Of a stretch of DNA of 64,000 nt, positions 1 to 8,442 are shown piece after piece. The notes below the pieces were generated by a model that did not search any database, was not told where the DNA came from, and saw nothing but the letters and a program-made list of their open reading frames with translations. The DNA comes from Streptomyces sp. V2I9 (GTDB taxonomy: Bacteria > Actinomycetota > Actinomycetes > Streptomycetales > Streptomycetaceae): assembly GCF_030817475.1 (NCBI RefSeq), contig NZ_JAUSZJ010000002.1, positions 1,169,501 through 1,233,500 on the forward strand. The letters are read 5' to 3'. Position 1 is the first letter of the stretch; every line of letters begins with the position of its first letter. Made by a program: the position numbers and the translations under genes.

Positions 1-897
1 GAGGGCGGCCCCGGCGGGAGCGGTGCCCGTGTCGGAGCCGGTCTGCGTCTTCACGTCATCGCCGCCGATGCCGCCGTCGCTCCTGCCGCCCTGGTCGCCC
101 CCGGTGCCTCCGTCACCGCCGCTGTCGCCGCCCGTGGAGCCGCCCTCGGTGGAACCGTCCGTGGAACCCGGCCTCTCGGGGGTCTTCGGGCCCTGCGGGG
201 TCTCGCAGGTCGCCTCGGCGAGGGTGACCTCGCCGTTCACCTCGGCCACGTTGAGCTTGAGCGGGTTGACCGCGACCTTCAGCCGGAGCGCCGTGGCGGC
301 GGCGGTCCGCTCGGTGGTGACCGTCGTGGAGAGGTCGAGGGAGACCTCTCCCACCCCCGGCACCGACACCCGCGTCGGGCCGCCCGCGCTGAGCGTCACC
401 TTCCTGCCCAGGACCGCGACACGGCCGAGCACGTTCGACGCGGCCACGGGCTTCTTCCCCGCCTCGCAGACCGCCCGGGAGGTGACCTTCTCGACCTCGA
501 CGAGCGGGAGCGCCGCGAGTCCGGGGACATGGATCCTGGCCTCGGCCAGCTGGGTGGCCCCTTCGGCCCGGTGCCCGTCGGCCGTGGCGTTCGCGGTGGC
601 CACGTCGGCGCGCAGGACGCTGACCGGAGCTCCGCCCTCCACCCCTTCCACGTTCACGCTCAGCGCGGTCCTCCCGGCGGCGGCGGGGGCGTGCACCTCG
701 TTGAGCGTGGCCTTGAGGGGCACGTGGACGGCCTTGTCGAGAAGTGAGACGTCGAGCCCGGCACGGAGCACGACCGCGCTCGCCCGGCCCTCGCCGGTGG
801 TGGGCGTCGCCGGGGCTGCGTGCGCGGGGACGGCGGCAAGCAGGACGACCGGGGCAGCGACCGCCAGGGCGGCGAGACGGCAGGTGTTGCTGTTCAC
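1..897 (-). CDS. Secreted, probably wall-anchored protein (SCO1860-like), C-terminus cut by window edge
   Basis: Partial gene: 299 codons are visible and the frame is still open at base 1. The GTG start at 897 has a GAGGG Shine-Dalgarno about 10 bases upstream. Residues 1-27 form a signal peptide (NTCR charged start, hydrophobic core, AHA-A cleavage site). Residues about 40-230 are a beta-rich-looking secreted domain with two or more cysteines. From about residue 232 the chain becomes a Gly/Ser/Thr/Asp spacer, as in proteins tethered to peptidoglycan. The domain, spacer and position next to ectoine genes fit the Streptomyces family annotated as SCO1860 family LAETG-anchored protein. The sortase motif itself would lie outside the window, so anchoring is inferred. 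Function is unknown. It reads away from the amidohydrolase with its own leader region. Confidence 0.75.
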   Translation of the reverse strand, partial: MNSNTCRLAALAVAAPVVLLAAVPAHAAPATPTTGEGRASAVVLRAGLDVSLLDKAVHVPLKATLNEVHAPAAAGRTALSVNVEGVEGGAPVSVLRADVATANATADGHRAEGATQLAEARIHVPGLAALPLVEVEKVTSRAVCEAGKKPVAASNVLGRVAVLGRKVTLSAGGPTRVSVPGVGEVSLDLSTTVTTERTAAATALRLKVAVNPLKLNVAEVNGEVTLAEATCETPQGPKTPERPGSTDGSTEGGSTGGDSGGDGGTGGDQGGRSDGGIGGDDVKTQTGSDTGTAPAGAAL

Positions 898-1258
898 GAT
901 GGTGGAACCCTCACAGGAGACATGGAGCCACCGGCGCGGCCCAATGGGGGACATCGCCCGCGCCGGCGGCGTCGACTCCGTGAATCTTTACGCACTGAGG
1001 GTGAACTGACGGACACCTGGCGTGAGTTCACCCCAAAGGGGGGTTTCCGCGCGCACATTCGAATCTTTCGGCACACGCGTTCCCTGCTGTCACTCGATCC
1101 CCCGGTCACCGGTCGGAGAAGCCCACCGGGCGTTCGAGTGGACCCCGCCGCGCCCAGAAGTGCTCAACGAGCCGGGAACGTGTCCGTCACCACGCGTCAA
1201 CCCGGCACCCGGCAGCGCCGTTCCACCCCGGCTCCCCGGCGCCGCCGCCTCCCGTCCG

Positions 1259-2359
1259 TCACCCGACCACCCGCCCGTCGAGCATCACGTGCCGGGGCGC
1301 CGCCAGCACCCGGACGTCCGCGCGCGGGTCCTCGTCGTACACGACCAGGTCCGCCGGAGCGCCTTCCTCCAGCGCCGGCCGCCCCAGCCAGCGCCTCGCC
1401 CCCCACGCGGTGGCGGAGAGGGCCTCCAGGGGCGGGATGCCCGCCTTGACCAGCTCGGCGACCTCACCCGCGACCAGTCCGTGCGCCAGGGAGCCGCCCG
1501 CGTCGGTGCCGACGTAGACCGGGATGCCGGCGTCGTACGCGGCGCGCACGGTGTCGTAGCGGCGTTCGTACAACTGCCGCATATGGGCCGACCAGCGGGG
1601 GAACTTGGCCTCGCCGCCCGCCGCGAGATCGGGGAAGGTGGCGATGTTGACCAGGGTCGGGACGATCGCTACGCCGCGTTCGGCGAAGAGCGGGATGGTG
1701 TCCTCGGTGAGGCCGGTGGCGTGCTCGACGCAGTCGATGCCCGCCTCCACCAGGTCGCGGAGCGACTCCTCGGCGAAGCAGTGAGCGGTGACCCGCGCGC
1801 CGAGCCGGTGCGCCTCGGCGATGGCCGCCTCCACCTCGCCGCGCGGCCAGCAGGCCGTCAGGTCCCCGGCGGAGCGGTCGATCCAGTCCCCCACCAGCTT
1901 GACCCAGCCGTCCCCGCGCCGGGCCTCCCGCGCCACGTACGCGACGAGGTCACCGGGCTCGATCTCATGGGCGTAGTTACGGATGTAGCGGCGGGTCCTG
2001 GCGATGTGGCGGCCGGCCCTGATGATCTTCGGCAGGTCCTCGCGGTCGTCGATCCACCGGGTGTCGGAGGGCGATCCGGCGTCCCGGATGAGCAGGGTCC
2101 CGGCCTCCCGGTCGGCGAGCGCCTGCCGCTCGGCGGTCGCCGCGTCCACCGGGCCGTGCCGGTCGAGGCCGACGTGGCAGTGCGCGTCGACCAGACCGGG
2201 CAGCACCCAGCCCCGGACCGTCGCGGCCCCGTCCGCACCCGGCGGCCGTTCGTAGGTGATCCGGCCGTCCACGGCCCACAGTTCGTCCCGCACCTCGTCC
2301 GGGCCGACCAGCACCCGGCCCTTCACCCGCAGCACCCGCTGCTCCACCTGATCACTCAT
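1259..2359 (-). CDS. Metal-dependent amidohydrolase family protein
   Basis: A 366-residue TIM-barrel amidohydrolase (imidazolonepropionase/prolidase-like branch). The N-terminal beta-sandwich part leads into the metal-binding DAHCHVG motif (HxH near residues 60-62). Further ligands are seen in order: the Lys of GWVKLVGDW (candidate carbamylated lysine), the His of VTAHCF, the His of CVEHATG and the Asp of VGTDAGG. The C-terminus PADLVVYDEDP is typical of the family. The ATG at 2359 (MSDQ) is preferred to the GTG at 2368. It would hydrolyse a cyclic amide, peptide or related C-N bond in the cytoplasm, but the substrate cannot be read from sequence. It is divergent from the class V aminotransferase at 2464, about 100 bases away, so the two may share a regulatory region. 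Confidence 0.85.
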   Translation of the reverse strand: MSDQVEQRVLRVKGRVLVGPDEVRDELWAVDGRITYERPPGADGAATVRGWVLPGLVDAHCHVGLDRHGPVDAATAERQALADREAGTLLIRDAGSPSDTRWIDDREDLPKIIRAGRHIARTRRYIRNYAHEIEPGDLVAYVAREARRGDGWVKLVGDWIDRSAGDLTACWPRGEVEAAIAEAHRLGARVTAHCFAEESLRDLVEAGIDCVEHATGLTEDTIPLFAERGVAIVPTLVNIATFPDLAAGGEAKFPRWSAHMRQLYERRYDTVRAAYDAGIPVYVGTDAGGSLAHGLVAGEVAELVKAGIPPLEALSATAWGARRWLGRPALEEGAPADLVVYDEDPRADVRVLAAPRHVMLDGRVVG

Positions 2360-2463
2360 ATGCCGCACTGTACGAGGCCGTCGGTAGGCTGCCAGGGCCC
2401 GGGAAACACGTCGGCGGGCCCGGAGCCCGCCGCCCTACGAACGACACCGAAGAGAGCCCCGCC

Positions 2464-3570
2464 GTGACGCACCCCTTCCTCGACCTTCCCCCGCTGACCG
2501 CCGCGCACTTCGCGGCCATCGAACGGCGGGTGGCCGCGCTCCTGGCCACCGAGCAGGACGTCGTCATCACCCAGGGCGAGGCTCTGCTGCCGCTGGAGGG
2601 CTGCATCCGCGGCGGCGCGCGCCCCGGATCGACCGCGCTGAACGTGGTCACCGGACCGTACGGGCAGACCTTCGGCAACTGGCTGCGGGACTGCGGCGCG
2701 CACGTCGTCGACCTCACCGTGCCCTTCCACACCGCCGTGACCGCCGAGCAGGTCGCCGAGGCGCTCGCCGCGCACCCCGAGATCGACTTCGTCTCGCTGG
2801 TGCACGCGGAGGCGGCGACCGGCAACACCAACCCGGTCGCGGAGATCGGCGAAGTGGTCCGGGCGCACGGCGCGCTGTTCATGCTGGACGCGGTCGCCTC
2901 GGTGGGCGCCGAGCCGCTGCTGCCGGACGCCTGGGGCGTCGACCTGTGCGTGATCGGCGCGCAGAAGGCCATGGGCGGGCCCGCCGGGGTGTCGGCCGTG
3001 TCGGTGAGCGAGCGGGCCTGGGAGCGGATGGCCGCCAACCCGGCCGCCCCGCGCCGCTCCTACCTCTCCCTCCTGGACTGGAAGGAGCGCTGGATCGACG
3101 GCGGGCGCGCCGCTCTGCCGCACGCACCGGCACAGCTGGAGATGCTGGGGCTGGAGGCGTGTGTGGCGCGGATCGAGGAGGAGGGGCTGGAGACGGTGAC
3201 GGCCCGCCATGCCTCGGCCGCGGCGGCGACCCGCGCCGGGGCCGAGGCCCTGGGCGGCGGCCTGGAGCCGTACGTCCACGAGGCGCGGGACGCGGCCCCG
3301 GTGGCCACGACGCTGCGCGTGCCGGCGGGCACGGACGCGGCCGCGCTGGTCGCGCACGCGCTGGCGGCGGACCCCGCGCTGCCGCTCGTCGCGGGCGGCG
3401 GGGCGCTGTCCAAGGAGATGATCCGGGTCAACCACTACGGTCCGGACGCGACGCGGGGCGCGGTGCTGTCCTCGCTCGCGGCGGTGGGGGCGGCACTGGC
3501 GGACGGGGGCCTGCGGGTCGATATCGAGGCTGCCCACCGGGCCGTTTCGGAAACGTGGCCGGGTCGCTGA
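2464..3570 (+). CDS. Class V PLP-dependent aminotransferase-like protein
   Basis: A 368-residue fold-type I PLP enzyme of the alanine-glyoxylate/serine-pyruvate aminotransferase group. Visible landmarks are TGPYGQ for phosphate binding (about residue 63), FMLDAVAS with the pyridine-nitrogen Asp at about 142, and IGAQKAMGG with the Schiff-base Lys at about 168. SVSERAWER follows, and the C-terminus carries the small domain. The start is a GTG with GAGAG upstream. The true substrate is unknown; phosphonate, glyoxylate or purine-derived amino donors are used by relatives. It is transcribed toward ectA but is separated from it by 309 bases holding a hairpin at 3586-3610, so it is unlikely to be part of the ectoine operon. 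Confidence 0.8.
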   Translation: MTHPFLDLPPLTAAHFAAIERRVAALLATEQDVVITQGEALLPLEGCIRGGARPGSTALNVVTGPYGQTFGNWLRDCGAHVVDLTVPFHTAVTAEQVAEALAAHPEIDFVSLVHAEAATGNTNPVAEIGEVVRAHGALFMLDAVASVGAEPLLPDAWGVDLCVIGAQKAMGGPAGVSAVSVSERAWERMAANPAAPRRSYLSLLDWKERWIDGGRAALPHAPAQLEMLGLEACVARIEEEGLETVTARHASAAAATRAGAEALGGGLEPYVHEARDAAPVATTLRVPAGTDAAALVAHALAADPALPLVAGGGALSKEMIRVNHYGPDATRGAVLSSLAAVGAALADGGLRVDIEAAHRAVSETWPGR

Positions 3571-3585
3571 TATTCCTCGTGCGGA

Positions 3586-3610
3586 AAGCTGCTTTATCGA
3601 AAAGCAGCTT
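3586..3610 (+). terminator. Hairpin after the aminotransferase gene
   Basis: A perfect 10-bp inverted repeat (AAGCTGCTTT and AAAGCAGCTT) with a 5-base loop lies 16 bases after the stop codon and is followed by a T-rich stretch (TTCTTTTGCCCGCTTTTCCG). It probably ends the upstream transcript before the ect promoter. Confidence 0.6.
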
Positions 3611-3698
3611 CCCACATTCTTTTGCCCGCTTTTCCGTCACCTAAACGGGGCAGTTTTTTCCGGCCTCGAACTTCATGATTCGGACAGGTTCCGCGAGA

Positions 3699-3714
3699 GT
3701 TACCACCCTGTGAC
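3699..3714 (+). promoter_or_regulatory. Candidate GlnR-type site upstream of ectA
   Basis: GTTAC, six bases, GTGAC. This fits the first half (gTnAc) of the actinobacterial GlnR cis-element gTnAc-n6-GaAAc, and its second half matches partly. GlnR has been reported, as I recall, to repress ectABCD in S. coelicolor. The site is about 166-181 bases upstream of the ectA start. Inference only. Confidence 0.35.
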
Positions 3715-3865
3715 CGACTCCACACGGGCGGCATTATGCCCGATTAATTCAGGACAAAGGGCCGGAAACTGCCCCCAAGTCGCCGGGATCCTCGCGCACG
3801 CCTGATAACACACGGCGGCGCCGCGTCCAACCCCTCACGTCGATGCAATTTAGGAATTTGCTGGG

Positions 3866-3871
3866 TAAATT
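3866..3871 (+). promoter_or_regulatory. Candidate -10 element for leaderless ectA
   Basis: TAAATT (TANNNT type) ends 8 bases before the ectA ATG. There is no Shine-Dalgarno between it and the start, so transcription would begin at or beside the A of ATG. No good -35 is visible. The overlapping GGGTAA (3863-3868) could alternatively be read as a stress-sigma (GGGTAY-like) -10. Confidence 0.4.
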
Positions 3872-3879
3872 CAATTCGC

Positions 3880-4410
3880 ATGACCGCCGCACCAGCAGAT
3901 TTTGCCCGTGCCCGAAGTGAATTCCTCAGTATCGATGCACCGCGAGTGGAGGACGGAGCCGCGATCTGGCGCATCGCCCGCGACTCCGAGGTCCTGGACC
4001 TGAACTCCTCGTACAGCTACCTGCTGTGGTGCCGTGACTTCGCCGCGACCTCCGCAGTCGCCCGCGGCGAGAACGGCGAGCCCATCGCCTTCGTGACGGG
4101 CTACATCAGGCCCGACCGTCCGCAGACCCTCGTCGTCTGGCAGGTGGCCGTGGACCAGGCCCACCGGGGCAAGGGACTGGCCGCCGCGCTGCTGGACGCG
4201 CTGACCGTCCGGGTCGCCGCCGACCAGGGCCTGTCGTCCGTGGAGACGACGATCACGCCGGACAACACCGCCTCCGAGCGGCTGTTCACCTCCTACGCCC
4301 AGCGACACGACGTCGGACTGGAGCGGGAGGTGCTCTTCGACGGCGACCTGTTCCCCGAGGACACGCACCTGCCCGAGGTGCTCTACCGGATAGGCCCGTT
4401 CGCCACCTGA
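3880..4410 (+). CDS. ectA: L-2,4-diaminobutyrate acetyltransferase
   Basis: First step specific to ectoine: acetylates L-2,4-diaminobutyrate to N-gamma-acetyl-diaminobutyrate using acetyl-CoA. The protein has 176 residues with a single GNAT fold. The DLNSSYSYLLWCRDF segment (about 40-54) is diagnostic of EctA, and the acetyl-CoA loop HRGKGLA is at about 95-101, followed by ETTITPDNTASERLF. The N-terminal MTAA agrees with other Streptomyces EctA proteins and supports the ATG at 3880, although no Shine-Dalgarno precedes it and the message may be leaderless. It is first in ectABCD, with an unusually wide 199-base gap to ectB. No ectR regulator or dedicated aspartokinase lies beside the cluster. 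Confidence 0.96.
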   Translation: MTAAPADFARARSEFLSIDAPRVEDGAAIWRIARDSEVLDLNSSYSYLLWCRDFAATSAVARGENGEPIAFVTGYIRPDRPQTLVVWQVAVDQAHRGKGLAAALLDALTVRVAADQGLSSVETTITPDNTASERLFTSYAQRHDVGLEREVLFDGDLFPEDTHLPEVLYRIGPFAT

Positions 4411-4609
4411 GCCGCCCCGGTCCGGGCACCGGCGTACCCGACCCGTACGCCGCCGATCCGCGGGCCCACCGGCCGGCGCACCCGGCCCGTGCGCCCCGGT
4501 CCCACGACTTTTCGCGCCGGCCGACCACCCGGCGCGGTCCCGGCCGCATCCGTGCGGCGGGGAGCACCAGACCACTGCCCGTCACACCCCCTCACGCAGG
4601 AGATCCGCT

Positions 4610-5872
4610 GTGACCATCACCCCGCCCGCACTGAGCGTCTTCGAGACCCTGGAGTCCGAGGTCCGGAGCTACTGCCGCGGCTGGCCCGCCGTCTTCGACC
4701 GCGCCCAGGGCGCCCGGCTGACCGACGAGGACGGCCACTCCTACCTGGACTTCTTCGCCGGAGCCGGCTCGCTCAACTACGGCCACAACAACCCGGTGCT
4801 GAAACGTGCGCTGATCGACTACATCGAGCGTGACGGCATCACCCACGGCCTGGACATGGCGACCACCGCCAAGCGCGCGTTCCTGGAGACGTTCCAGAAC
4901 GTGATCCTGCGCCCGCGCGACCTGCCGTACAAGGTGATGTTCCCCGGCCCGACCGGCACCAACGCCGTCGAGTCGGCGCTGAAGCTGGCCCGCAAGGTCA
5001 AGGGCCGCGAGTCCGTCGTCTCGTTCACCAACGCCTTCCACGGCATGTCGCTGGGCTCGCTCGCCGTGACCGGCAACGCGTTCAAGCGCGCCGGGGCCGG
5101 CATCCCGCTGGTGCACGGCACCCCGATGCCGTTCGACAACTACTTCGACGGCCAGGTCCCGGACTTCCTCTGGTTCGAGCGGCTGCTGGAGGACCAGGGC
5201 TCCGGGCTGAACAAGCCCGCCGCCGTGATCGTGGAGACGGTCCAGGGCGAGGGCGGCATCAACGTCGCCCGCGCCGAGTGGCTGCGCGCGCTCCAGGACC
5301 TGTGCCACCGCCAGGACATGCTGCTGATCGTCGACGACATCCAGATGGGCTGCGGCCGGACCGGCGGCTTCTTCTCCTTCGAGGAGGCCGGGATCACCCC
5401 GGACATCGTCACGCTGTCGAAGTCCATCAGCGGCTACGGCCTGCCGATGTCGCTCTGCCTGTTCAAGCCGGAGCTGGACATCTGGGAGCCGGGCGAGCAC
5501 AACGGCACCTTCCGCGGCAACAACCCGGCCTTCGTCACGGCCGCCGCCGCGCTGCAGGCGTACTGGGCGGACGGCCAGATGGAGAAGCAGACCCTGGCCC
5601 GCGGCGAGCAGATCGAGCAGACGCTGCTGGCCATCTGCGGCGAGGAGCCGACCGCGCGGTTCCGCGGCCGGGGCCTGGTGTGGGGCATGGAGTTCGAGGA
5701 CCCGGCGCGCGCCTCCGCGGTCTGCGCCCGCGCCTTCGAGCTGGGGCTCCTGCTGGAGACCTCCGGCCCGCAGAGCGAGGTCGTCAAGCTGCTGCCGCCG
5801 CTGACCATCACCCCCGACGAGCTGGACGAGGGCCTGCGCACGCTGGCCCGCTGCGTCCGCGAGACGGCCTGA
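4610..5872 (+). CDS. ectB: Diaminobutyrate-2-oxoglutarate transaminase
   Basis: Makes L-2,4-diaminobutyrate from aspartate semialdehyde and glutamate (PLP enzyme, class III aminotransferase). At 420 residues it is full length. Landmarks are [13 protein letters not shown] (about 48-60), [16 protein letters not shown] (113-128), [13 protein letters not shown] (140-152), the Asp of [13 protein letters not shown] (about 242) and the PLP Lys of LSKSISGYG (about 271). The GTG start is preceded by GCAGGAG. The 199 bases from ectA are GC-rich with no obvious terminator, so co-transcription is likely. An intercistronic hairpin follows the gene. Confidence 0.96.
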   Translation: MTITPPALSVFETLESEVRSYCRGWPAVFDRAQGARLTDEDGHSYLDFFAGAGSLNYGHNNPVLKRALIDYIERDGITHGLDMATTAKRAFLETFQNVILRPRDLPYKVMFPGPTGTNAVESALKLARKVKGRESVVSFTNAFHGMSLGSLAVTGNAFKRAGAGIPLVHGTPMPFDNYFDGQVPDFLWFERLLEDQGSGLNKPAAVIVETVQGEGGINVARAEWLRALQDLCHRQDMLLIVDDIQMGCGRTGGFFSFEEAGITPDIVTLSKSISGYGLPMSLCLFKPELDIWEPGEHNGTFRGNNPAFVTAAAALQAYWADGQMEKQTLARGEQIEQTLLAICGEEPTARFRGRGLVWGMEFEDPARASAVCARAFELGLLLETSGPQSEVVKLLPPLTITPDELDEGLRTLARCVRETA

Positions 5873-5903
5873 CCCGGCGCTGCCGGGGCAGGCGAAGAAG
5901 GAA

Positions 5904-5931
5904 GGGCCCCGGGCCGCGAGGTCCGGGGCCC
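5904..5931 (+). other. Intercistronic hairpin between ectB and ectC
   Basis: Perfect 9-bp arms GGGCCCCGG (5904-5912) and CCGGGGCCC (5923-5931) with a 10-base loop, in the 89-base ectB-ectC gap. No T tract follows. It may stabilise or process the mRNA, or attenuate ectCD relative to ectAB. Confidence 0.55.
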
Positions 5932-5961
5932 GCGCAGAGAAGAGAAAGGCGACAGCTCACC

Positions 5962-6360
5962 GTGATCGTCCGATCGTTCAGTGACATCGAGAACACCGAC
6001 CGGCATGTGAAGGCCGCGTCCGGCACCTGGGAGAGCAAGCGCATCGTGCTCGCCAAGGAGAAGGTGGGCTTCTCGCTCCACGAGACCGTGCTCTACGCGG
6101 GTACGGAGACCTCCATGTGGTACGCGAACCACATCGAGGCCGTGCTCTGCACCGAGGGCGAGGCCGAGCTCACCAACGACGAGACCGGCGAGACGCACTG
6201 GATCACGCCCGGCACCATGTACCTGCTGGACGGGCACGAGCGGCACACCCTGCGGCCCAAGACGGACTTCCGTTGCGTGTGTGTCTTCAACCCCCCCGTG
6301 ACCGGACGGGAGGATCATGACGAGAACGGCGTCTACCCCCTGCTGACCGAGGAGGCCTGA
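5962..6360 (+). CDS. ectC: L-ectoine synthase
   Basis: Cyclises N-gamma-acetyl-diaminobutyrate to ectoine. The protein has 132 residues and a single cupin fold, the usual EctC length. It begins [16 protein letters not shown], as in other EctC proteins. Typical segments are [41 protein letters not shown] and [15 protein letters not shown]. The GTG start at 5962 is chosen by homology; the frame is open further upstream through ectB but is not protein-like there. Only 6 bases separate its stop from ectD, so the last two genes are tightly coupled. Confidence 0.96.
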   Translation: MIVRSFSDIENTDRHVKAASGTWESKRIVLAKEKVGFSLHETVLYAGTETSMWYANHIEAVLCTEGEAELTNDETGETHWITPGTMYLLDGHERHTLRPKTDFRCVCVFNPPVTGREDHDENGVYPLLTEEA

Positions 6361-6366
6361 ACCACC

Positions 6367-7260
6367 ATGACCACCGAAGTACGCGCCGATCTGTATCCCT
6401 CGCGCGGCGCCGCCGAGATGACCACTCCCCGCCAGGACCCGGTCATCTGGTCCGCGCCGGGCGCACCGGGTCCGATCAGCGCCAAGGACCTCCAGAGCTA
6501 CGAGCACGACGGCTTCCTCACCGTCGATCAGCTCATCACCCCGGACGAGGTCGCCGTCTACCGGGCCGAGCTGGACCGGCTGGTCTCGGACCCGGCGATC
6601 CGCGCCGACGAGCGCTCGATCGTCGAGAAGCAGTCCCAGAAGGTCCGGTCCGTCTTCGAGGTCCACAAGCTCAGCGAGGTCTTCGCCGGGCTGGTCCGCG
6701 ACGAGCGGGTGGTGGGCCGCGCCCGCCAGATCCTCGGTTCGGACGTGTACGTCCACCAGTCGCGGATCAACGTGAAGCCGGGCTTCGGCGCCTCGGGCTT
6801 CTACTGGCACTCGGACTTCGAGACCTGGCACGCGGAGGACGGTCTGCCGAACATGCGGACGGTGTCCGTGTCGATCGCGCTGACCGAGAACCTCGACACC
6901 AACGGCGGGCTGATGATCATGCCCGGTTCGCACAAGACGTTCCTCGGCTGTGCGGGCGAGACGCCGAAGGACAACTACAAGCAGTCGCTCCAGATGCAGG
7001 ACGCCGGCACCCCGTCCGACGAGGCGCTGACCGGGATGGCCGACCGCCACGGCATCAAGCTCTTCACGGGCAAGGCCGGTTCGGCGACCTGGTTCGACTG
7101 CAACGCCATGCACGGGTCGGGCGACAACATCACCCCGTACGCGCGCAGCAATGTCTTCATCGTCTTCAACAGCGTGGAGAACGAGGCGCAGGAGCCCTTC
7201 GCGGCTCCGATCCGCCGCCCCGAGTTCATCGGGGCGCGGGACTTCACCCCGGTGAGGTAG
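6367..7260 (+). CDS. ectD: Ectoine 5-hydroxylase
   Basis: Fe(II)/2-oxoglutarate dioxygenase of the PhyH-like group that converts ectoine to 5-hydroxyectoine. The protein has 297 residues. The family signature WHSDFETWHAEDG carries the iron ligands His about 148 and Asp about 150, and the third ligand is the His of NAMHGSGDN (about 249). The nearby Arg in YARSNVFIVFN binds 2-oxoglutarate. Four bases (ACCACC region) separate it from ectC. A strong hairpin follows at 7280, closing the operon. Its presence means the strain should make both ectoine and hydroxyectoine. Confidence 0.96.
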   Translation: MTTEVRADLYPSRGAAEMTTPRQDPVIWSAPGAPGPISAKDLQSYEHDGFLTVDQLITPDEVAVYRAELDRLVSDPAIRADERSIVEKQSQKVRSVFEVHKLSEVFAGLVRDERVVGRARQILGSDVYVHQSRINVKPGFGASGFYWHSDFETWHAEDGLPNMRTVSVSIALTENLDTNGGLMIMPGSHKTFLGCAGETPKDNYKQSLQMQDAGTPSDEALTGMADRHGIKLFTGKAGSATWFDCNAMHGSGDNITPYARSNVFIVFNSVENEAQEPFAAPIRRPEFIGARDFTPVR

Positions 7261-7279
7261 CGCGGGGCACGATCGGTCC

Positions 7280-7307
7280 GGGCCGGGACGGTACGCCGTC
7301 CCGGCCC
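7280..7307 (+). terminator. Terminator of ectABCD
   Basis: A perfect 12-bp GC stem (GGGCCGGGACGG/CCGTCCCGGCCC) with a TACG tetraloop, 20 bases after the ectD stop. There is no U tract, as is common in Streptomyces. Confidence 0.8.
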
Positions 7308-7407
7308 TCCGCGCGGTCGGGAACCGGGGCGCCGGTGACGTGCCGGGACCGGGTCGGGCGCGTAACTCGCTGGACCGGGACGGGCTCCGGCGGCGAGGGT
7401 GTGCGCC

Positions 7408-8442
7408 ATGACTTCCCATGTACGCCACATCACGATCGACTGCGCCGACGCCTACGCGCTCGCCACCTTCTGGGCCCGGGTGCTCGGCGCGCGGGTCTCC
7501 GACGAGGACGTTCCCGGCGACCCGGAGGCGCTGGTCGAGGCCCCCGGCGCGGCCGTCCTCTTCGTCCAGGTGGCCGACGAGAAGCGGACCAAGAACCGCG
7601 TCCACCTGGACATCCAGCCGCAGGACCGCTCCCGCGACGAGGAGGTGGAGCGGCTGCTCGCGCTCGGCGCGACCCTGGTGGCCGACCACCGCAAGCCGAA
7701 CGGGCGCGGCTGGGCGACGCTGGCCGACCCCGAGGGCAACGAGTTCTGCGTGGAGTGCTCCGCCGCCGAGCGGGCGGCGCTGTCCGGGACCCGGCTGCCG
7801 GTGACCGCCGACGACGTGACCTCGGCGGTGCGGCTCGCGGTGGACGTGCTGGCCGGGGCCCCGGCGGACCGCTGGGACGCGCCCGCCGGGGGCCTGACCT
7901 GGACCTGCTGGGAGACGGCGGAGCACCTGAGCGACGATCTGTTCGCGTATGCCGCGCAGTTGGGCCCCCGTACGCCTCCGCTGGACCGGGACGTGCCCTA
8001 CCGGTGGGCGCCCGAGCGGGAGGGCGGGCCGTACAACGCGGTCTTCGCCGACCGGGACGCCGGTCCCGCCGGGCTGCTGGCCACGCTGGAGGCGAGCGGG
8101 GCGCTGCTGGCCTCGATGACCCGGACGACGCCGCCCACGACGCGTTCGTACCACGGGTACGGGGTCTCCGACCCGGAGGGCTTCGCCGCGATGGGCGTGG
8201 TGGAGACCCTGGTGCACACCCATGACCTGGCGGAGGGTCTCGGCCTGGAGTGGTCGCCGCCGCGGGACCTCTGCGACCGGGTACTGGCCCGGCTCTTCCC
8301 GGACGCGCCGGCGGGCGGTGACCGGTGGGCCGTCCTGCTGTGGGCCACCGGTCGCGCCGAACTGCCGGACCACCCGCGCCGCGCCTCGTGGCGGTGGGAC
8401 GGGCGGCCGCCGGCGGATCAGACGGCGTCCAGCGCCGGGTAG
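7408..8442 (+). CDS. Fusion: VOC (glyoxalase-fold) domain plus DinB/maleylpyruvate-isomerase-type domain
   Basis: A 344-residue two-domain protein. Residues 1 to about 122 form a VOC half-pair repeat (HITIDCADAYALATFWARVLG, NRVHLDIQP, DPEGNEFCVE). From about 135 to the end there is a helical domain with WTCWETAEHLSDDLFAYA and VVETLVHTHDLAEGLG, matching the mycothiol-dependent maleylpyruvate isomerase/DinB-like superfamily, whose His residues bind metal. The ATG at 7408 has GAGGG 8 bases upstream, so the GTG at 7399 is rejected. The likely role is a metal- and perhaps mycothiol-dependent isomerase, transferase or resistance-type enzyme; the substrate is unknown. Its last 25 bases overlap the convergent OYE gene. 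Confidence 0.8.
   Translation: MTSHVRHITIDCADAYALATFWARVLGARVSDEDVPGDPEALVEAPGAAVLFVQVADEKRTKNRVHLDIQPQDRSRDEEVERLLALGATLVADHRKPNGRGWATLADPEGNEFCVECSAAERAALSGTRLPVTADDVTSAVRLAVDVLAGAPADRWDAPAGGLTWTCWETAEHLSDDLFAYAAQLGPRTPPLDRDVPYRWAPEREGGPYNAVFADRDAGPAGLLATLEASGALLASMTRTTPPTTRSYHGYGVSDPEGFAAMGVVETLVHTHDLAEGLGLEWSPPRDLCDRVLARLFPDAPAGGDRWAVLLWATGRAELPDHPRRASWRWDGRPPADQTASSAG

Larger units (their letters stand above)
3571..3879. other. Intergenic region ahead of ectA (309 bases)
   Basis: No credible gene. It contains a hairpin after the aminotransferase stop (3586-3610), a GlnR-like direct repeat (3699-3714), a short AT-rich stretch at about 3843-3876 with four AATT words, and a -10-like TAAATT eight bases before the ectA ATG. 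The AT content near 3850-3876 contrasts sharply with its surroundings and marks the ectA promoter. Confidence 0.6.

Noticed and set aside
23..1009. Plus-strand Pro/Ser-rich frame at the left edge
   Set aside because: The opposite strand has a signal peptide, a ribosome site and a coherent secreted protein.
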